Positions 21,218-32,581 of a stretch of DNA of 64,000 bases are shown piece after piece. Source of the stretch: Rhynchopus euleeides (taxonomy: Eukaryota > Euglenozoa > Diplonemea > Diplonemida > Diplonemidae). Numbering within the stretch: the first letter of the stretch is position 1; every line of letters starts with the position of its first letter. The stretch lies in contig OY723249.1 of the NCBI GenBank assembly GCA_963210315.1, forward strand, positions 2,418,569 to 2,482,568, read 5' to 3'. A program made the position numbers and the translations under genes. The notes under the pieces are model-generated. The model searched no databases. It was given only the letters and a program-made list of their open reading frames with translations, and was not told where the DNA came from.

Positions 21218-24200
21218 ATGTTGGACCTCGAGGGGAAGTCGCACCTGAGCGATGCGCAGCTCAAGCGTGCGCTCGACAGCCTGAACCAGAAGCTCTCGCC
21301 GCCCCTTGAGAGTGTGAACGTGACGACCCACCACTACATCGAGCTTGTGGATGGCGTGGCGGAGCTGTCTGCCGAGGAGCGGAAGACTGTCGACAGCTGC
21401 CTCAACTACGGCTACCGTGTGGCGCATGGCAAGGCCGCTTTCTCGCTGACAGTGCTGCCCCGCCCCGGCACCACCACCCCGTGGAGCAGCAAGGCAACGG
21501 AGATCCTGGCTCTGTGCCTGCATCCGTCGCCCATCCAGCGCATTGAGCACGGTGCCAGGTGGGAGTTCAGCCGTGTGCTGTCCGATGCCGAGGTGCTGGC
21601 CATCAAGCCGCTGATCCACGACCGTATGACGCACGTCGTGGTGCCGCAGTCCACGCCTGTGACGGAGGACATGCTCTTCCGTCACCAGTCGCCCAAGGAG
21701 CTTCTGTCGGTGTCGCTGACGCGTGAGAGCCTCGAAGAGGCGAACGCAACGTTCGGTCTTGCCCTGCAGGCGGATGAGATCGACTACATCCTCGCGTCGT
21801 GGCCGCGTGACCCCACCAACGTGGAGCTGATGATGTTCGCACAGGTCAACTCGGAGCACTGCCGCCACAAGATCTTCAACGCGCAGTGGACGATCGACGG
21901 GAAGGAGATGGAGAAGAGCCTGTTCCAGATGATCAAGAACACGTACGCCTGCAACGGCGAAGGCGTGCTGTCGGCATACAAGGACAACGCGGCTGTGCTG
22001 CGCGGTCACACGGCACCACGCTTCTTCTCCAACCCCAACACGAAGGAGTACGGGGCCACCGAGGAGCCGATCCACATCGTGTGCAAGGTCGAGACGCACA
22101 ACCACCCCACTGCCGTGTCTCCTTTTGCAGGCGCTGCGACCGGGTCGGGCGGTGAGATCCGTGACGAGGGTGCCACCGGCATCGGCGGCAAGCCGAAGGC
22201 AGGCCTGACCGGGTTCAGCGTGTCGCACCTGCACCTCCCCGACGCCCCCCAGCCTTGGGAGAACACCGACATTGGCAAGCCGTCGCGCATCGCGTCCGCC
22301 CAGCAGATCATGCTTGAGGCGCCGATCGGCGGGGCACGCTTCAACAACGAGTTCGGGCGCCCCAACGTGTGCGGCTACTTCCGGAGCTTCCTGCAGGACG
22401 TGGAGGGCGACGTGAAGGGCTACCACAAGCCCATCATGCTTGCGGGCGGTCTCGGCAACATCCGCGAGCAGCACGTGGAGAAGCAGAAGGTGGGCCCCGG
22501 CAGCCCTGTGGTCGTGCTGGGCGGGCCTGCGATGCTGATCGGTCTGGGGGGCGGTGCCGCCAGCTCCATGACGCAGGGCAGCGCTTCTGAGGACGTCGAC
22601 TTCGCGTCTGTGCAGCGCGACAACGCGGAGCTGGAGCGCCGTTGCCAGGAGGTCATCGACGGGTGCTGGCAGCTGGGCGAAGAGAACCCGATCCTCTGCA
22701 TCCACGACGTGGGTGCGGGTGGTCTCAGCAACGCCATCCCTGAGGTGTTGCACGACACCGGCAACGGTGGCCGCATCGACCTGCGTGCCGTGCCCAACGT
22801 GGAGCGTGGGATGAGCCCCATGGAGATCTGGTGCAACGAGGCACAGGAGAGGTACGTCATCGCCTGCGACAAGGAGGGCCTCAAGCGCCTCGAGGCTCTG
22901 TGCAAGAGGTATGTCCTGGGGCCGATCAGGCAAGGGGGCATGTGTGCTGTGTTCATCCGCTCACATCGCATTGCACCACACACCGCCTTAGGGAGCGCTG
23001 CCTGTACGCTGTGGTGGGGGAGACGACTGCGGAGCAGCGCCTTGTGGTGCACGACTCGCTGCTGGGCAACAACCCCGTCGACCTGTCGATGGAGACGCTG
23101 TATGTGCCGCGTGCTTGCATGGCATCAACCACACCACCACACATGCAGGTTCGGGAAGCCCCCCCGCATGAGCAAGAGCGTTGAGACCCACGTCCCCGTG
23201 CTTCCGGGCTTTGCGGCGACCCCCGCTGCGGATGAGGCACTGACGCGCGTCCTGTCGAACCCGACTGTCGCCAGCAAGAACTTCCTGATTACGATCGGTG
23301 ACCGCACCGTGACAGGGCAGATTGCTCGCGACCAGATGGTTGGGCGCTGGCAGGTTCCGATTTCGGACGTTGCTGTGACGTGCTCGTCGTACGACAGCTT
23401 TGTCGGTGAGGCGATGGCATGCGGCGAGCGTACCCCTGTTGCGGTGCTCAGCGGCCCTGCCAGTGCAGGCCTCGCAGTGGGCGAGGCGCTCACCAACATC
23501 CTTGCGTCGGACGTGATGTCGCTGAACGACGTGTGCTTCTCGGCGAACTGGATGGTCAACAGCGGCACGTCTGAGGAGGACTACAAGCTGTACCGCACTG
23601 TGGAGCGCATCGGGATGGACCTGGGCCCGAAGCTGGGTGTGTGCATCCCTGTCGGGAAGGACTCGATGTCGATGAAGTCGATTTGGAAGTATGTCCTGCT
23701 GCCGCACGACCATGACCACCACCCCACCACCCAGGGACGGCGGCAAGCAGAAGAAGGTGAGTGCGCCTCTGTCTGTCGTGATTACCGCCTTCTCGCCTGT
23801 GCGTGACGTGCGCAACACAGTGACCGCCGACTTCAAGCAGATCAGCGAGCCGTCCGTTGTGCTCTTTGTGGACCTCGCTGCTGGCAAGACGCGCCTCGGT
23901 GGCAGCGTTCTGGGGCAGTGCTACAACACTATGGGCAACGAGGCCCCTGACCTCGAGTCGTGCGACGACATCCTCGCCTTCGCGAAGGCGATGCCGCAGC
24001 TGCGCGAGCAGGGGCTGCTGCTTGCCTACCACGACCGCTCCGACGGTGGTATCGCCGCCGCAATCGCCGAGATGTGCTTCGCAGGGCACACCGGTGTTGA
24101 CGTGGACCTGGGCGCTGCCGACAGCGATGCCGCTGTGCTGCAGCTGCTCTTCAACGAGGAGCTGGGTGTGGCCCTGCAGGTGAAGGAGTCCGAGGCCGAG

Positions 24201-25732
24201 AAGGTGCGTGCCGTGTTCAAGGAGTGCGGGCTCGCTGACACCGCTGTGCGCGTGCTCGGCAAGGTCACGAAGGAGCAGCGCATCGTGCTGCGCACCAGCC
24301 GTGGCGTTGCCATCGACAGGAAGCGCACAGAGCTGCACCGCGTGTGGGCCGAGACCTCCTTCCGCATGCAGGCGCTGCGTGACAACGCCAAGTGCGCGCA
24401 GGAGGAGTACGACGCCATCCTCGACGAGGAGGACCCTGGCCTGGTGTCGCGCCTCACATTCGACATTCCGAAGCCTGTGGCACCGTCCGCCAGTGCGCCC
24501 CACGTGGCCATCCTCCGTGAGCAGGGTGTGAACGGGCACGTCGAGATGGCATGGGCTTTCCGCAGCGCTGGCTTCAACGTGCACGACGTGCACATGTCGG
24601 ACATTCTGGGTGGGTCGGTGGTATGCCATGTGCCCTGCTGTGGCTTTGTTGCGGGTTCACAAGACACCATCGCCGTCCCCCCCCGTTGCCCTGCTCCCGT
24701 GCACACACACCGCACCCACCCCTGCATGCATCTTGGCTTCAGAAGCACACACCCACACCCTCCACACCCAACAACAGAGCCTCAGCAAGTTCCGTGGTAT
24801 CGCTGCCTGCGGCGGGTTCTCGTACGGCGACACCTTCGGTGCTGGGCGTGGGTGGGCGGGGACCATCAAGGGCAACGACAAGGCCCTGCAGGAGTTCAGC
24901 CAGTTCTTCAACAGGAAGGACACCTTCGGGCTGGGGGTATGTTTGATGTCCCACTGCTGAGCTGTTTCACACCACATCCACGTTCCGCGTGCCGTGTTAT
25001 ATTCTGTTCGCCACACGTTGAAGCATTTGTTGAGCGTATCTCGCACCGACTCTGATGCTGCGTCCACTGTTCGCCACACACAACACACACACGCCTTGCA
25101 GATCTGCAACGGGTGCCAGATGCTCGCATCCCTGTGGGACCTGATCCCCGAGGCTGGGGCGTGGCCGTCCTTCACCTACAACGAGAGCACGCAGGTATGC
25201 CTTGTCGCCTACTGTCTCCGCACCGACCTGCCCGCCCCTGCAGTTCGAAGCGCGTGTGTGCATGGTGGAGGTGCAGAAGGACAACAAGTCGATTTTCTTC
25301 AACGGCATGGAGGGTTCGGCGTTCCCCGTGGCTGTGTCGCACGGCGAGGGGCGTGCGGAGTTCCGCAGCGGCGACGACATCACGGCGTGCCAGGTGCCTC
25401 TGCGCTACGTCGACTCGAGGGGCAAGACCACACAGGTGTACCCTGCCAACCCCAACGGGTCCCCCCAGGCCATCGCTGGTGTCACCAGCGGGGACGGCCG
25501 CTTCACAGCGCTCATGCCTCACCCGGAGCGTGTGCTGCGCTCGTGCACTCACAGCTGGTCGCCGGACCAGGAGCCGGAGGTTCCGTCGTGGGGCGACTTC
25601 AGCCCGTGGCTCAAGGTATGTTGTCTCAAGCAAATATCTGCCGTATCCAGTTCTCACACTCCACCACCCACCACCCACCACCCACTCGTACAGTTCTTCG
25701 CCAACGCGCGGACCTGGTGTGACAAGAACTGA
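21218..25732 (+). CDS. PFAS: Phosphoribosylformylglycinamidine synthase (FGAM synthase, PurL/ADE6 type)
   Basis: Exons 21218-22908, 22992-23099, 23149-23688, 23735-24620, 24778-24936, 25102-25194, 25244-25615 and 25694-25732 sum to 1,295 codons plus stop, the usual single-chain length. It catalyses the ATP- and glutamine-dependent FGAR-to-FGAM step of de novo purine synthesis. Visible are '[18 protein letters not shown]', '[13 protein letters not shown]', '[17 protein letters not shown]', '[12 protein letters not shown]', 'YHDRSDGG', and a C-terminal class I glutaminase with C1130 (ICNGCQ) and H1252/E1254 (MPHPER). All key residues are intact, and similarity to yeast ADE6 runs throughout. Seven introns (46-165 nt) all start GTATG; one ends TTAG rather than CAG (22991). 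The N-terminus may extend upstream in frame (GITSPA before M1). Its presence implies purine self-sufficiency. Confidence 0.95.
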
Positions 25733-27197
25733 GTGCCGCTGGTCTCAGATGCACTCGCCAGGCAGCGACACGCCATGACTCGCCCGACGTGCTGATGCCG
25801 ACTGCTGCTCTACCTTGATCACCCCCCCCACCCCCACTTTGGCACATCCTGACCCTGTGAGAATCAAGAGGGTGGTGAGCCTGTGGTGTTTGTTGTTTGA
25901 GACAAGCCCTGCCCCCCACCCCCCCAACATTTTTCGGAGTTACGAAGGGCGGCGAATGGGGAGCAAGGAAAGAAATGGGGAGGTGGAGGTGGAGGGGTGG
26001 GTTTGGTGTTTTTTTTCTGCCTTTTTTATATGTTCTTTCCATCAGATAGCTGCCGTACTCAAGATAGTCATCATTTTTTTTCGTGAGGAAAACGGGGGAA
26101 ACGGGCAGAGGTGGTGATGGGGGGGTCTTCGCTACGGTGTCGAAATTGGTACATGGTAAATTGGTGAATTTCCTCCTTTTTTTATATCCGGGAGTAAATC
26201 GTCGAATTGAAGTTAGCTTTGTCGAAAAACTGTCGATAGCGAAGACCTCTATGTGTGGCACTGTCAGGGGAGAACCCTCGTGGTGGACGGTGGGCATCGT
26301 AACCATGGCTGCATCCAGCTCAGCTGATGCCCATGCAAGGTGCTTCAGCTGTGTCGTTTCTGCTCTGAGCCAAACAACCAACTGAAGTGTCCCTCCACCG
26401 CAACTGCGGATCCGATTGTATTGGTGTGCAAATACGCCAGGATACGCCGAGTGTCGCAATGAATTGAGTGAAGCCAGACCTTCCCGGTCTGCATCGTTCA
26501 GCAAGGAGGCGCACTGCCACCGGCTTCACTGTGGCGTGCTTTGTTTGTCCTGTGTGGATTTTTCATTTTTTCAATGCCAAGGGGTGGATGCTGCTCTACG
26601 ATAATCGATGATTGCACACACACCCCCCACCCCACCCCACCCCACCCCACCCTCACTCCCAGAGCACACCCTCTCAACTCTGTCAGAGCAACTCGTCATT
26701 ATGGCGGTGTGTCGTTTTTTATTCATCAAAATTCGCAACATTTCGGTATTTTCGTTTACTTCTGTGTGGTTCCATCTCTGTGCTGCCGCCACGTCCCATG
26801 GGGCACGGTGCTGTGCGCCTTTTTTATTTTTGTGTGTTTCATATCCACCTTGTGTGTCGTTTGTTCCTTTGGTGTGCGGGAAGCGTCAACGCATCATGAA
26901 AGGGGGAAGGATAGGAAAGGCAGAGGGCTGAAGTGACGCATTTTATCAATGGCCGCCCTGCGCCCTGTCACTGAGGGACGCAAGACCTGTGGGAGACGGA
27001 GGGACAAGACAAGGATCCGACGAAAATCAATATTTCACGTGTGACGTGTGCCATGTGTGTCGTTCCTTCCCGTGTATGCGTTTCTTCGCGTGGCCTCACA
27101 GTGCTGTTCATTTGAACACGACAGGTTTAGTTGAATCCCCAAGCGCGCGATGACTCTCAGAGGCACTCAGCCCCTGAGAACGGCGGGCGCAGGGTGT
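25733..27197. other. Intergenic, no gene seen
   Basis: Low-complexity C- and T-rich tracts, a CCCCA repeat near 26622-26650, and one short TIR repeat (26121-26248). No ORF with family motifs was found. Confidence 0.55.
26121..26248. mobile_element. Short TIR repeat, GGGGTCTTCGCT family, copy 2
   Basis: Starts GGGGGTCTTCGCTACGGTGT and ends GATAGCGAAGACCTC, about 128 bp. The interior pairs imperfectly (TCGAAATTGG near the left end, TCGAAAAACTGTCGA near the right). Closest to the copy at 53326-53432. Confidence 0.65.
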
Positions 27198-27206
27198 GTG
27201 GGCATT

Positions 27207-28075
27207 CAGGCCTGTCGCTAACTTTTCGATTTTGGAGATTTGGTGGGTTGACGCTCCTGTTTTGGGGGGGGGGGGGATCAGGGGGGAAAACACTAGGGGT
27301 CAATTTTTCTCGCGCGCGCTTCGCGCGCGCTCGTGTTGTTGCCAAATTTTCCCATCGGTGGACCACGAGGTGGGCACGGTGTGAGGCGCTGGGTTCCTTC
27401 CGTGGTTCCTCTCCCGCTCGCGCCATCGGGTGCCGGAGGAAACCAAAAAATGGCTTTCGGGACCATGATTTCGACGCTGCCCCCTGATATGTCACGGCCG
27501 TCAAAGCGCAAGGACTTGGTTACTAGACGGGCACGCGAGATGGGGGGTCTGGGGGGCAGGGCCCCCCAGCCGCCGGAGGCCACGGTAGTGAGCATCTGTT
27601 CACTGTGGGCGTACAGATTCTGTGTGAGTTGGCTGCGTCCTCCTGAGGCTACTGGAGTGGGTGGATTCCCTGACCCGGTGGGAATCGAATGACTTGAGTA
27701 CGAGACATACGCCACAGGGGGGTCTGGGGGGCGGAGCCCCCCAGCCGCCGGAGGCCACGGTAGTGAGCATCTGTTCCTGCAAAACCATACTCTCTTCGAC
27801 GTCGACCCAGTGAAAGTGGGTTGACGCTTGGTCGACGCTTGGTGAGCGTCGACCCAGTGTAACCGGGCCAACGCTAGGTTAGCGTCGACCCAGTGTAATA
27901 AATGGGTTGACGCTTGGTCCAGGCTTGAATGGCAACCCAGTTCCACTAGGTCGACGCTCCAAGCCTCGACCAAGCGTCAACCCAGTCCACTGGGTCGACG
28001 CTGGGTCGACGCTTTTTTATGGGGGGGGAAACCCAAAATCACTGGGTCGACGGTCGACGCTTAGCGACATGCCTG
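27207..28075 (-). mobile_element. 869-bp TIR element with 9-bp target duplication, copy 2 (inverted)
   Basis: Reverse complement of 15605-16469 with only scattered differences. It has the same CAGGC(C/A)TGTCGCTAA termini but its own perfect 9-bp flanking duplication GTGGGCATT (27198-27206 and 28076-28084). Two near-identical copies with independent target duplications show recent transposition. No transposase is encoded, so it would need a helper supplied elsewhere. Confidence 0.9.
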
Positions 28076-28084
28076 GTGGGCATT

Positions 28085-28558
28085 TCTAGTCTTCTGGGGG
28101 GGGGGTGGGGGAAGGTTGTTTGTTGTCCGATCATGATTCATACTTTTAGGAAAGGAGACTTTCTCGGAAGCCGGGTATTGTGGGTTTCGGTCGTGTCTCA
28201 GGCGCGGGTTATGTGATTTTATTTCTTTCGCAACCGGATATCCCTGGCACACCGCAGCATGCCGCTGTGTGTTTCACCCCTGTTTTGCACCGGTCGCTGC
28301 TTTGGATCCCATGGGAGCTCCTATCATGTGCGAAGAAAGGCAAACCTCGAACGAATGTGTGCGTCACACCAGTGGCTGCAGTTTTGCACTGAGGGACGGT
28401 CTCCTGTTGTATCCTTCGGCGAGGGCAGGTGGTGTCGATAGGCAGCGGACAGAATGAAAGGCTGGGCCAAGCTAGGTTGTTGCTCGATTTGTCGTCACAG
28501 CTTTCTTGTTGCATGCAGTGCAGTTTCACAGCCACACCCACACAGCAGGCGTCGTGTC
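28085..28558. other. Intergenic upstream of the repeat-stalk protein gene
   Basis: No gene or GTATG donor is seen. A CA-rich run ends at CAG 28546-28548, 10 nt before the ATG. Confidence 0.5.
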
Positions 28559-31500
28559 ATGGGCACCACGATGCGGGCAGCGCTGGTCATCTGTGCCGCC
28601 TGGCTGACTGTGTCTGTCGCAGGAGAGCGGAAGAACAAGCCACCGTGGAAGGAGGGCGGCTGGGCTCAAAACCACGGGGGTGAGGCGATGGATGGGGAGT
28701 TGGGCAACGGCCCTGGGAACAGCAGACCACATCCCCATGGCATGCCCCCTGGCCAGCGGGGTAGGGGCGGCCCACCTGGCCTGCAGGGTCGGGGTGGTCC
28801 CCCTGGTCTGCAGGGTAGAGGTGGTCCCCCTGGTTTGCAGGGTAGAGGTGGTCCCCCTGGTCTGCAGGGTAGAGGTGGTCCCCCTGGTTTGCAGGGTAGA
28901 GGTGGTCCCCCTGGTCTGCAGGGTAGAGGTGGTCCCCCTGGTTTGCAGGGTAGAGGTGGTCCCCCTGGTCTGCAGGGTAGAGGTGGTCCCCCTGGCCTGC
29001 AGGATCGGGGTGGTCCAGGGCGGGGCAGTAGCCCTGGGCAGGGCGAGGGCAAGCCTGAGGAAGGTTCTCAGCAGGGCGGCACTCCGGGCCAGGGTGGTCC
29101 TCAGCAGGGCGGCAATCCGGGCCACGGTGGTCGCAAGCCTGGCCAGGGCGGTCCCCAGCAGGGTGGCAATCCGGGCCAGGGTGGTCCCCAGGGTGGCAAG
29201 CCTGGCCAGGGTGGTCCCCAGCAGGGTGGCAATCCGGGCCAGGGCGGGCCCCAGCAGGGTGGCAATCCGGGCCAGGGTGGTCCCCAGGGTGGGAAGCCTG
29301 GTCAGGGTGGTCCCCAGCAGGGTGGCAAGCCAGGCCAGGGTGGTCCCCAGCAGGGTGGCAAGCCGGGCCAGGGTGGTCCCCAGCAGGGTGGCAAGCCGGG
29401 CCAGGGCGGTCCTGGTCAGCAGGGCGGGAAGCCTGGGCAGGGTGGGAAGCCGGGCCAGGGTGGTCCCCAGCAGGGTGGGAAGTCTGGTCAGGGTGGTCCC
29501 CAGCAGGGTGGCAAGCCGGGCCAGGGTGGTCCCCAGCAGGGTGGCAAGCCAGGCCAGGGTGGTCCCCAGCAGGGTGGGAAGTCTGGTCAGGGTGGTCCCC
29601 AGCAGGGTGGCAAGCCGGGCCAGGGCGGTCCTGGTCAGCAGGGCGGGAAGCCTGGGCAGGGTGGTCCCCAGCAGGGCGGCAATCCGGGCCAGGGTGGTCC
29701 CCAGCAGGGTGGGAAGCCGGGCCAGGGTGGTCCCCAGCAGGGTGGGAAGTCTGGTCAGGGTGGTCCCCAGCAGGGTGGCAAGCCGGGCCAGGGCGGTCCT
29801 GGTCAGCAGGGCGGGAAGCCTGGGCAGGGTGGTCCCCAGCAGGGCGGCAATCCGGGCCAGGGTGGTCCCCAGCAGGGTGGCAAGCCGGGCCAGGGCGGTC
29901 CTGGTCAGCAGGGCGGGAAGCCTGGGCAGGGCGGCCCTCAGCCCGGCGGCAAACCTGGGCAGGGTGGTCCCCAGCAGGGTGGCAAGCCGGGCCAGGGCGG
30001 TCCTGGTCAGCAGGGCGGGAAGCCTGGGCAGGGCGGCCCTCAGCCCGGCGGCAAACCTGGGCAGGGTGGTCCCCAGCAGGGTGGCAAGCCGGGCCAGGGC
30101 GGTCCTGGTCAGCAGGGCGGGAAGCCTGGGCAGGGCGGCCCTCAGCCCGGCGGCAAACCTGGGCAGGGTGGTCCCCAGCAGGGTGGCAAGCCGTGCCAGG
30201 GCGGTCCTGGTCAGCAGGGTGGGAAGCCTGGGCAGGGCGGCCCTCATCAAGGCGGCAAACCTGGTCAGGGTGGTCCTCAGCAGGGCGGGAAGCCTGATCA
30301 GGGTCACAATGGCAAGCCTGGCCAGGGCGGTCATGCTACTACTCCCCCGACTTCGCCACCCACAAGCCCCTCTCCTGCATCTCCTGCACCGCTGGCCCCT
30401 GCTCCGCCGCCGATGTCGCGTTGCCGTGGGTACGTGTCCGCGTGGACCGAGGAGGAGAGCCAGTGGTGCTGCACCAACATGCAACTCGGCTGTTCGTCCC
30501 CCCACCTCCAGTGTACCTATTCAGAGCCTTCAGAGCTGCAGGGTTGGGAGGCGCACCGCCTGCAGTACTGTTGCCAGAAGGGACTCATCGGCTGTGATCT
30601 GGTGCCGAAGCCATTCGACTGCGATGAAACCCTCGAGCCGTGGAACACAACGATGCGCACCTGGTGTTGCAAGAACAAGCAGCATCACTGTCCGTCTGTG
30701 AACATGACAGAGGTGCATGAGTGCCGCCAGGCAGAGCAGGAGGGTGTCCTGTCACGGAGCTGCTGCAGCCGATTCTACATCGGGTGTGCTGCTGAGCATG
30801 ACTGCTTCACGAAACATCCACTCGACTGGACACCTGAGAAGCGCGAGTGGTGTTGCCGCGAGAAGGACGTTGGATGCAGGGTGAGGTGTAGTGCTGCTGC
30901 TGCTGCACGTGGCGACCTGACAGACGAGGACCGTAAATACTGCTGCGACGTCAAGGGTGTGGCATGCACACGAGCGGAGCAAATAACGCTGCATGCCAAC
31001 GACGGAGTGGCCACCACAGGCAGCGCGCTGCGGACGATGCGCCTCCTCCTTCGTGGCATCTCCGACGATGTTGTGAACCAGCCGTGCCTCGTCGTCCGCC
31101 GTTTGCGCAAAAAACTGTACAATGTTTCCCCTGCCCTCAACTCGGGGACTGTGCGCGTCTATGTGAAGCGCATCGGCGTGCTGAGGAATGGCAAGCCGCC
31201 CTCGAAGCACGACATGGCGTCGTGGAGCGTCACGATCCCCGCATCGTGGAATACCAACGACAGCAGCACAACTACCTCCAGGGAGGCCACCACCCTCGCA
31301 AAGCCTCTGGGATTCATCTCCGCAGGAAGCGATGCCCTATTTGCTGACATCACGCTGTATGCCAACACACATAAGGATGCCGCTGCTGGGTTCACCCAAA
31401 TGGAGCAGTTCGCCCCGGTGGAGACAACCAAATCACCCGAGTCCAGCAAGTCGGCAAGTTCTATCCCGTGGGTCGTGGCTGCGACTGTTGCTGGGCTTTG

Positions 31501-31630
31501 TGTGGGTGTTGGGATTGCGGCGTTCATTGCCCGCGTCTCGAAGGCAGTGTTGGCACGGAGGAGCAGCCGCGGCAACATATTTACGGACGACGATGACTCC
31601 GCACACTCTTTTGTTGAGCTCTGCGAGTGA
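28559..31630 (+). CDS. Type I surface protein with Gly/Pro/Gln repeat stalk and Cys-rich WCC repeats
   Basis: Single exon, 1,023 aa. ATG 28559 (MGTTMRAALVICAAWL) opens a signal peptide and lies 10 nt after a CAG; an in-frame ATG at 28454 is also open. Residues ~70-150 are about nine copies of PPGLQGRGG. Residues ~170-600 are dozens of GGPQQGGKPGQGG units, some in a ~34-residue higher-order repeat present three times. Then come about five Cys-rich modules of the form C...W...(W)CC...GC (for example WTEEESQWCCTNMQLGC and WTPEKREWCCREKDVGC). A ~150-residue ectodomain, a TM (~970-992) and an acidic tail (FTDDDDSAHSFVELCE) follow. Similar WCC repeats occur, as I recall, in dinoflagellate proteins. 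A structural or adhesive surface role is inferred; there is no enzyme motif. Confidence 0.82.
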   Translation: MGTTMRAALVICAAWLTVSVAGERKNKPPWKEGGWAQNHGGEAMDGELGNGPGNSRPHPHGMPPGQRGRGGPPGLQGRGGPPGLQGRGGPPGLQGRGGPPGLQGRGGPPGLQGRGGPPGLQGRGGPPGLQGRGGPPGLQGRGGPPGLQDRGGPGRGSSPGQGEGKPEEGSQQGGTPGQGGPQQGGNPGHGGRKPGQGGPQQGGNPGQGGPQGGKPGQGGPQQGGNPGQGGPQQGGNPGQGGPQGGKPGQGGPQQGGKPGQGGPQQGGKPGQGGPQQGGKPGQGGPGQQGGKPGQGGKPGQGGPQQGGKSGQGGPQQGGKPGQGGPQQGGKPGQGGPQQGGKSGQGGPQQGGKPGQGGPGQQGGKPGQGGPQQGGNPGQGGPQQGGKPGQGGPQQGGKSGQGGPQQGGKPGQGGPGQQGGKPGQGGPQQGGNPGQGGPQQGGKPGQGGPGQQGGKPGQGGPQPGGKPGQGGPQQGGKPGQGGPGQQGGKPGQGGPQPGGKPGQGGPQQGGKPGQGGPGQQGGKPGQGGPQPGGKPGQGGPQQGGKPCQGGPGQQGGKPGQGGPHQGGKPGQGGPQQGGKPDQGHNGKPGQGGHATTPPTSPPTSPSPASPAPLAPAPPPMSRCRGYVSAWTEEESQWCCTNMQLGCSSPHLQCTYSEPSELQGWEAHRLQYCCQKGLIGCDLVPKPFDCDETLEPWNTTMRTWCCKNKQHHCPSVNMTEVHECRQAEQEGVLSRSCCSRFYIGCAAEHDCFTKHPLDWTPEKREWCCREKDVGCRVRCSAAAAARGDLTDEDRKYCCDVKGVACTRAEQITLHANDGVATTGSALRTMRLLLRGISDDVVNQPCLVVRRLRKKLYNVSPALNSGTVRVYVKRIGVLRNGKPPSKHDMASWSVTIPASWNTNDSSTTTSREATTLAKPLGFISAGSDALFADITLYANTHKDAAAGFTQMEQFAPVETTKSPESSKSASSIPWVVAATVAGLCVGVGIAAFIARVSKAVLARRSSRGNIFTDDDDSAHSFVELCE
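28766..29010 (+). repeat. 27-bp coding minisatellite (PPGLQGRGG)
   Basis: About nine near-identical 27-bp units inside the surface-protein gene, encoding PPGLQGRGG. Alternating CTGCAGG and TTGCAGG variants suggest duplication as 54-bp pairs. Confidence 0.9.
29080..30310 (+). repeat. 36-39-bp coding repeat (GGPQQGGKPGQ) with 102-bp higher-order units
   Basis: Runs of GGTCCCCAGCAGGGTGGCAA-type units. Three consecutive ~102-bp blocks begin near 29931, 30032 and 30134 (GGCCCTCAGCCCGGCGGC). Copy number is likely polymorphic, and long-read assembly is needed to trust it. Confidence 0.88.
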
Positions 31631-32504
31631 AGCTGGGCAGGCTCGGCCCTTGTTGAGGGGACATTGCGTGTTTACATCGGGTCGATCGACAGCCCAGCTC
31701 CTGACGTTCACTGATGTCGGTCTGTATTCCACCCCACCCCGCCCCGGAATTCAGTCTGATCTCTCCAGTTGCCGTTCTTGGTGGTTTCATCTTTTCTCGT
31801 TACTCCGGTGGCAGAGTCAAGCCGTGTGACACAGTCAGTGTGGGGAAGTGTCGCTTGTAGGGCTCACTCACCAGTGCTCCGCACCACCCGCATCAACCAA
31901 CCCCAAATCGGAGAGCCAGGTTTCTGTGCCTTTTGCTGGAGATGGAAACTATGCCAATTTTGTTGCCACTTGGTTTGGTTGCTGTGTGATCGCATGCCAT
32001 GCACTCTCCCAGAACCCCAGTTGGGATTCATAGTTCTAAGATTAAGTGTTCGCGATTCGCGATTCTGCCGGAGCTATATCAGCATCTCTTTCGTTGTGCG
32101 ACGTGTTGTGGGGGTACCTGGAACCTCGGGAGGGTTATGATTCATACATCACATGGCATGTGACTGGCATCTGATTGTCGCTCTTCGAAATCAGTGGAAA
32201 CCCCTTCTGGAAATGACGTGCACACCAGAAGGAAAGAGGGGTCTCCTGAGACCCTGTGGCTCCGCCACCATCGTGCTGCTGGGCAGACCCTGCCACTCCT
32301 GCCAGCCCTTCCCTAGTGCGTGCATTTTATATTGAGCTTTCACTCTGTGGCAGGGTGCTGTGGCACAGCATCAGACAGGGCCATCGATAATAATCCCTCC
32401 GTGCCATCCAGCATTATTTATACCAGCGAGCTCAGAAGCGAATTAAATCCACGAAAAGACGAAAAAAAATTAAACCCCCCCCTGTATAATCTTAAATATT
32501 AATA
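31631..32504. other. Intergenic, no gene seen
   Basis: No supported ORF. A 'CTGTGCCTTTTGCTGG' block near 31924 resembles part of the diverged repeat at 15427 and 45820. Confidence 0.5.
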
Positions 32505-32581
32505 ACGCATAATTTTAATAACGCATAATATTAAATAGCGCATAATATTAAATATAACGCATAATATTAAATATAACGCAT
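32505..32581. repeat. AT-rich tandem repeat (ATAACGCATAATATTAAAT)
   Basis: Four to five copies of a ~19-bp unit around 'CGCATAATATTAAATATAA'. Similar units ('CTCATAATATTAAATATAA') occur at 35648-35700, on the other side of the two TA-flanked elements, suggesting these elements inserted into an AT-rich repeat tract. Confidence 0.75.

Noticed and set aside
21077-22933. 618-codon ORF on the minus strand
   Set aside because: It is antisense to the PFAS coding exon; GC-rich codon bias opens long opposite frames. It has no domain of its own.
28526-30701. Long ORFs in other frames across the Gly-rich gene (659 and 673 codons)
   Set aside because: They are alternate-frame readings of the same tandem repeats (LLGTTLARLATL and VVPSRVASRARA runs). 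Only the frame with signal peptide, Cys modules and TM makes sense.
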